In this document: positions 60,339 through 64,000 of the stretch, piece after piece
Position numbering within the stretch: the first letter of the stretch is position 1
Layout of the letters: the number at the start of each line of letters is the position of its first letter
Assembly: GCA_013285405.1 (NCBI GenBank)
Contig: CP053446.1
Coordinates: 2,341,001 to 2,405,000 of the forward strand
DNA: 64,000 bases
Origin: Ignavibacteriota bacterium
Lineage (GTDB): Bacteria > Bacteroidota > Ignavibacteria > Ignavibacteriales > Ignavibacteriaceae
Reading direction: 5' to 3'
Position numbers and translations under genes: made by a program
The notes under the pieces: model-generated
Told to the model about the DNA's origin: nothing
Databases searched by the model: none
What the model saw: the letters and a program-made list of their open reading frames with translations, nothing else

Positions 60339-61112
60339 TCAGGCAAATAAATCTGTAATAGCATTTTCATCTTCAAAATAGCAATGAATAAATTCGGCTT
60401 TTTCATTGTCCACTGCGCAAGCACCATAAATCGCATTACTTAATTTGAAAACTTCAATAAATAAATCTGCAGACTGCTTCTTCAAATTTACTTTGTATTT
60501 ATAGGATTCGTCAGGTTTCAATTCTTTCAATTCCACATCAAAATCCTTTAGTGAGAATGAAAGTCCCATTCCGAATAATTTAATTACAGCTTCCTTTGCT
60601 GTCCAGCAGGAATAAAATCCATCACGCAATTTATCAGCTGGAAAAGAAAACAGGTTATCAAATTCCGAATTAGAAAAAAATCTTTTTGCGATCCTGAGAT
60701 GGTCTTTCGATAGATTCATTAACTCTATATCAATCCCGATTTGGCTATTGATAATAAAACCGATACTTAAAAAGTTTTTAGAATGAGAAAGATTAAAGTG
60801 AAGATGCGTGCTGTTCCCATCAATTGCTAACGATGGCTTACCGAAATTATTAAAGACAAATTTAATTTCCTTTGCTGGAATCGATGTATAAATACTGACA
60901 AAATTTCTTAACAAACCTCTGTTGATAATGAACCAGTATTTATCTCTGTTAAAATAAAATTTACCGGCTCGGATTAATTCTTCACGGGATAAAATACTTT
61001 TGAACTTATCAATCAGATTAAGATATTTATTCAGATCGAAATTCCAGATGTGAGCTTCATTTTCACCAAGCCGGATTTCCTTGTTATTGAGTTTATAAAT
61101 TCTTTTCTTCAT
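60339..61112 (-). CDS. 4'-Phosphopantetheinyl transferase, Sfp type
   Basis: Transfers phosphopantetheine from CoA to carrier proteins. Sfp-type motifs: G-I-D-I-E-L-M (about 129), F-F-S-N-S-E-F, and W-T-A-K-E-A-V-I-K with the catalytic Glu and Lys. I start at the ATG 61112 (M-K-K-R-I-Y-K-L), because the upstream frame to 61226 adds 38 residues unlike the family. Convergent with the HDAC gene. No polyketide or NRPS gene is seen in this window, so the target carrier is unknown. Confidence 0.85.
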   Translation of the reverse strand: MKKRIYKLNNKEIRLGENEAHIWNFDLNKYLNLIDKFKSILSREELIRAGKFYFNRDKYWFIINRGLLRNFVSIYTSIPAKEIKFVFNNFGKPSLAIDGNSTHLHFNLSHSKNFLSIGFIINSQIGIDIELMNLSKDHLRIAKRFFSNSEFDNLFSFPADKLRDGFYSCWTAKEAVIKLFGMGLSFSLKDFDVELKELKPDESYKYKVNLKKQSADLFIEVFKLSNAIYGACAVDNEKAEFIHCYFEDENAITDLFA

Positions 61113-61247
61113 TTGTGCTAATCTAATAAATATTCGAAGAACAGATTCAGTTTTATTGTTTTGAAGCTGAATTAATAAGTAATTCTTGTTAATGTTATTT
61201 ATTTTTGCTTCGAGAATAATCATCAATTATTAATTAAGTATAATTAA

Positions 61248-62054
61248 ATGAGAAAAATATTTCTGGTTTTCATTTCGGTCTGTGCATTCTTTTTATTTTA
61301 TCGCTGTGGTGACAATACGCCGTCAGAGAATAAATTAAAGTATGAAGTAGTGAAGTATGAAAAACAATCTGCGGGATGTGATAGTCTGCGGGAGGATAAT
61401 TGTGCAAAAATAAAAATTGAATTTCCGGAGATAACTGAATATGAGAATGAAACAATAAAAAATAAAGTCAACAAATCAATTGAAAACCTGTTCTCTTCAA
61501 GCGGTGAAGATGGAGCAGCTTCAATTGATTTTAATTCTCAGATGGAGATATTTATAAACGATTATGAATCATTTATGAAGGAATTTCCGGATGCCTTTCA
61601 ATCGTGGTTTATTGAAAGATCAGGTGAAGTTAAATTTAACAAAGAAAATATTTTCTCTATTGATTATATGGAATACTCATATACTGGCGGGGCTCACCCG
61701 AATACTTACGTAACTTTTAAAAATTTTCTTCTGACTAACGGTGAAGAAATTTCTCTTGATGAAATTATTTCTGAAGATAAACAGCAGGAGTTAACAAAAA
61801 TTGCAGAAGCCGAATTCAGAAAAATGAAAGAGCTTTCGCCTGATGCTGATCTTGGTCAGGCGGGATTCTGGTTTGAAAATAATAAGTTTTATCTGAATGA
61901 TAATTTTTTGATTGGCGACAGCAGTCTTGTATTTTACTATAACAATTATGAAATTACTGCGTATGCTTTTGGTCCGACTGAACTGACAATACCTTATTCA
62001 GAATTAAAATCTATTATAGACAATAAGAGCGTACTTTATAAGTTAGTTAAATAA
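61248..62054 (+). CDS. DUF3298/DUF4163 lipoprotein
   Basis: 268 residues with lipobox L-F-Y-R-C-G, Cys21. The DUF4163-type N-terminal region leads into a DUF3298 domain (Y-T-G-G-A-H-P-N-T-Y, G-x-E-I-S-L-D-E-I-I, A-F-G-P-T-E-L-T-I-P-Y). The family includes RsiV-like extracytoplasmic domains. The role here is unknown. It lies 28 nt before the zinc-ribbon gene. Confidence 0.82.
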   Translation: MRKIFLVFISVCAFFLFYRCGDNTPSENKLKYEVVKYEKQSAGCDSLREDNCAKIKIEFPEITEYENETIKNKVNKSIENLFSSSGEDGAASIDFNSQMEIFINDYESFMKEFPDAFQSWFIERSGEVKFNKENIFSIDYMEYSYTGGAHPNTYVTFKNFLLTNGEEISLDEIISEDKQQELTKIAEAEFRKMKELSPDADLGQAGFWFENNKFYLNDNFLIGDSSLVFYYNNYEITAYAFGPTELTIPYSELKSIIDNKSVLYKLVK

Positions 62055-62082
62055 TTGATGAAAAATTAAGTGAACCAACTAA

Positions 62083-62493
62083 ATGCTCTGCCCCGTTTGT
62101 AATAATCCAATGATCGTGCTCGAGTTAGAGCAAGTGGAAGTTGATTACTGTACAAACTGTGCAGGAGTCTGGCTTGATGCAGGCGAGCTGGAACTGCTTC
62201 TTGAATCGCATGAAGAAAGAAACAGACTAATCAATTTGTTTAAAGAAGCTGAAGCTGTAAATGAAAAAAGCCACAAGTGCCCAATCTGCAGAAAGAAAAT
62301 GATAAAAGTTGAAGTTGGTGAGAAAGGAAAAGTTGTAGTTGATAAATGCAAAAAGAATCACGGGATCTGGTTCGATAAAGGCGAACTTCAAAAAGTCGTT
62401 GAGTTCGGATCTGTGAACAAAGAAAATAAAATAATTAATCTTTTAAAAAATATGTTTGAAAATTCATCCCAAAATAATGGAGGTAATAAATGA
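62083..62493 (+). CDS. Double zinc-ribbon (zf-TFIIB) protein
   Basis: 136 residues with two zf-TFIIB-like motifs: C-P-V-C...[11 protein letters not shown] and C-P-I-C-R-K-K...[16 protein letters not shown]. The second motif has His where the last Cys would be. Probably a zinc-binding adaptor of unknown role. It overlaps lemA by 4 nt (ATGA), so the two are coupled. Confidence 0.85.
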   Translation: MLCPVCNNPMIVLELEQVEVDYCTNCAGVWLDAGELELLLESHEERNRLINLFKEAEAVNEKSHKCPICRKKMIKVEVGEKGKVVVDKCKKNHGIWFDKGELQKVVEFGSVNKENKIINLLKNMFENSSQNNGGNK

Positions 62494-63044
62494 CCGGTTT
62501 AATTATCGTAATCATTGTGATCGCAGTGGTTGTATTGTTTGTGATTTCGATGTACAACTCGTTAATTCAGTTGAGGAACAGGGTAAAAAATGCCTGGTCG
62601 CAGATCGATGTTCAATTAAAAAGAAGACACGATCTTATTCCGAACCTTTTAGAAACTGTAAAAGGTTATATGAAGCACGAACGCGAGATTATGGAGAACA
62701 TTACAAAATACCGAAGCCAGGCAATGGATGCCGGAACAGTTGGTGAAAAAGCACAAGCTGAGGGTTTACTAAGCGGTGCTCTTGGGCAACTTCGTGTTCA
62801 GGTTGAAAATTATCCGGACTTAAAAGCAAATCAAAATTTTCTTGCGCTGCAAGAAGAACTTACTTCAACTGAAAATAAAATTTCGTATGCAAGACAGAGT
62901 TATAACGATCAGGTATTATTTTATAATAATAAGATTCAGATGTTTCCATCAAACATTATTGCGGGAATGTTCAAGTTTATGCAGGAAGAATTTTTCCAGG
63001 TTGAAGATGCAAAGGAAAAAGAAGTACCAAAAGTTAGCTTCTGA
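62490..63044 (+). CDS. lemA: LemA-family protein
   Basis: 184 residues. The N-terminal membrane helix (about 3-22) is followed by the LemA coiled-coil core ([40 protein letters not shown]). It is commonly encoded next to M48 proteases, as here. Role unknown. Confidence 0.9.
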   Translation: MTGLIIVIIVIAVVVLFVISMYNSLIQLRNRVKNAWSQIDVQLKRRHDLIPNLLETVKGYMKHEREIMENITKYRSQAMDAGTVGEKAQAEGLLSGALGQLRVQVENYPDLKANQNFLALQEELTSTENKISYARQSYNDQVLFYNNKIQMFPSNIIAGMFKFMQEEFFQVEDAKEKEVPKVSF

Positions 63045-63264
63045 AAATTTAGTTCTTTGTTTGTTGGTTTTTAGTTTTGGTTTAGAAGTTTTCGGTTATG
63101 TCTATTAGTTTCTACTTATTGGTTACCAGAAACAAAAACAGGCAACTAATAAACTATGACTATTAACAAATAACTAATAACTAAATAATTAAACACAGTA
63201 TGCAATCATTAAAACATTCATCTATACAATTATATGGACAAAAGTTTTTTGGAGCAATTAACTG

Positions 63265-64000
63265 ATGTGGGAACTTATACAGTCCAATAGAAGAAAATCG
63301 CTGATACTTTTTATTTCTCTTGGAATCACATTATTACTTCTGGGATATTTTTTTGGAAGTGCATATTACGCTGATGGCGGTGGGTTCATCGGAATCTTCT
63401 TTGCACTTGTGATCTGGGGAATACTTTCACTCATAAGTTACTTCAGCGGAAGTAAAATACTGTTAGCAGTAAGTGGTGCAAAAGAAGTTACAAAAGATGT
63501 TCATCCACAACTATTTAATGTAGTTGAAGAAATGAAAATATCTGCGGGACTTCCTGCTATGCCAAAAATTTATATCATGAATGAAACTGCACCGAACGCT
63601 TTCGCAACGGGTATCAAGCCAGAAAATAGTGCAGTTGCTGTTACTGCTGGCTTGCTTGCAAGATTGAACAGGGATGAACTGCAGGGAGTTATTGCTCACG
63701 AAGTTTCTCATATAGTCAATCGCGATGTTATGTTTATGACTTTTGCAGGAATTATGCTTGGAAGTATTGTTTTAATCTCTGAAGTTTTTCTAAGAAGTCT
63801 TTGGTTCGGTGGAGGAAGATATAGTTCAAAATCTTCAAAGAGCAGTGGACAGGGACAATTGATAATTATGATCGTTGCAATTGCATTCGCAATACTTGCG
63901 CCGATACTTGCTCAGCTTCTTTACTTTGCAATTTCAAGAAAGAGAGAATATTTAGCAGATGCATCAGCAGTTCGTTATACAAGATATCCCGAAGGACTTG
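63265..64000 (+). CDS. M48-family (HtpX-like) zinc protease, 3' truncated
   Basis: Membrane protease; the frame is open to the right edge of the window (about 245 residues seen). Two membrane segments (about 14-30 and 45-63), then I-A-H-E-V-S-H-I-V-N-R-D (H-E-x-x-H, about 144-148), and the third ligand region R-K-R-E-Y-L-A-D-A. It forms the usual pair with LemA. It is distinct from HtpX at 45607. Confidence 0.9.
   Translation, partial: MWELIQSNRRKSLILFISLGITLLLLGYFFGSAYYADGGGFIGIFFALVIWGILSLISYFSGSKILLAVSGAKEVTKDVHPQLFNVVEEMKISAGLPAMPKIYIMNETAPNAFATGIKPENSAVAVTAGLLARLNRDELQGVIAHEVSHIVNRDVMFMTFAGIMLGSIVLISEVFLRSLWFGGGRYSSKSSKSSGQGQLIIMIVAIAFAILAPILAQLLYFAISRKREYLADASAVRYTRYPEGL

Noticed and set aside
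62456-62746. A 96-codon frame overlapping the zinc-ribbon and lemA genes
   Set aside because: It is out of frame with both genes, which are recognised families.
1-64000. CRISPR arrays, rRNA genes, integrases or prophage genes
   Set aside because: No regular spaced direct repeats, rRNA sequence, tyrosine/serine integrase or phage structural genes were seen.

Overview
The window is an AT-rich stretch of bacterial chromosome. Its genes point to the Ignavibacteria (Bacteroidota/Chlorobi group). Secreted proteins end in type IX secretion tails with the N-Y-P-N-P-F-N-P-S-T signature typical of that group, PorQ-like and PorZ-like proteins are present, there is an HTCS-type hybrid kinase, and the three best promoters carry the Bacteroidota -7 element TAnnTTTG. 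This placement is an inference from gene content, not a phylogeny. Most genes are housekeeping. There is no large island or prophage, but many short palindromic repeats lie between and inside genes.

Layout. 1-5.7 kb: a hybrid kinase cut by the left edge, a type IX-exported propeller protein, a DUF2911/TPR protein and a rhomboid protease. 5.8-9.7 kb: an AhpD-like protein, an amidohydrolase, RdgB and two tandem paralogous lipoproteins. 9.8-19.9 kb: menaquinone methyltransferase, a PAP2 protein, KsgA, a ROK kinase, an ABC-F ATPase, a PorZ-like protein and a PHP phosphoesterase/Crp pair. 20-30.5 kb: a PpiD-like foldase, a beta-barrel protein, aroK-aroB, a sensor kinase with an orphan terminator upstream, an NDP-forming acyl-CoA synthetase, an LD-carboxypeptidase and a lipoprotein. 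30.7-36.6 kb: PriA, a REP-associated transposase flanked by its own hairpins, a Yip1-like protein and a tryptophanase. 36.7-47.3 kb: AMMECR1 and MEMO proteins, a DUF2520 protein, a phosphate transporter pair, glycyl-tRNA synthetase, a TPR protein, a PorQ-like protein and HtpX. 47.3-58.1 kb: BamD, a thioesterase, two exported proteins and a cytochrome c maturation operon ccmABCDE-F with a hicBA pair inserted in it. 58.7-64 kb: tRNA-Asn next to a GIY-YIG nuclease gene and a broken tRNA-Asn copy, an HDAC-like deacetylase, an Sfp-type transferase, a DUF3298 lipoprotein, a zinc-ribbon protein, LemA and an M48 protease cut by the right edge.

The most interesting signals are these. (1) A tRNA-Asn / hairpin / GIY-YIG / tRNA-fragment cassette, in which the nuclease stop codon lies inside the tRNA copy. 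(2) A RAYT transposase bracketed by near-identical 13-14 bp hairpins, next to a 98-nt inverted-repeat element whose second copy is 28 kb away. (3) Palindromic repeats read through in frame inside a kinase, a type IX tail and an ABC-F protein. (4) A reduced Ccm operon whose CcmE has CxxxY instead of the haem-binding histidine. (5) A frameshifted hicA toxin inside that operon. (6) Two genes that seem to need an ATC start. (7) A shared promoter architecture, TTGAnn-17-TAnnTTTG.

No database search was possible. Family names rest on recognised motifs and repeat families on reading by eye.
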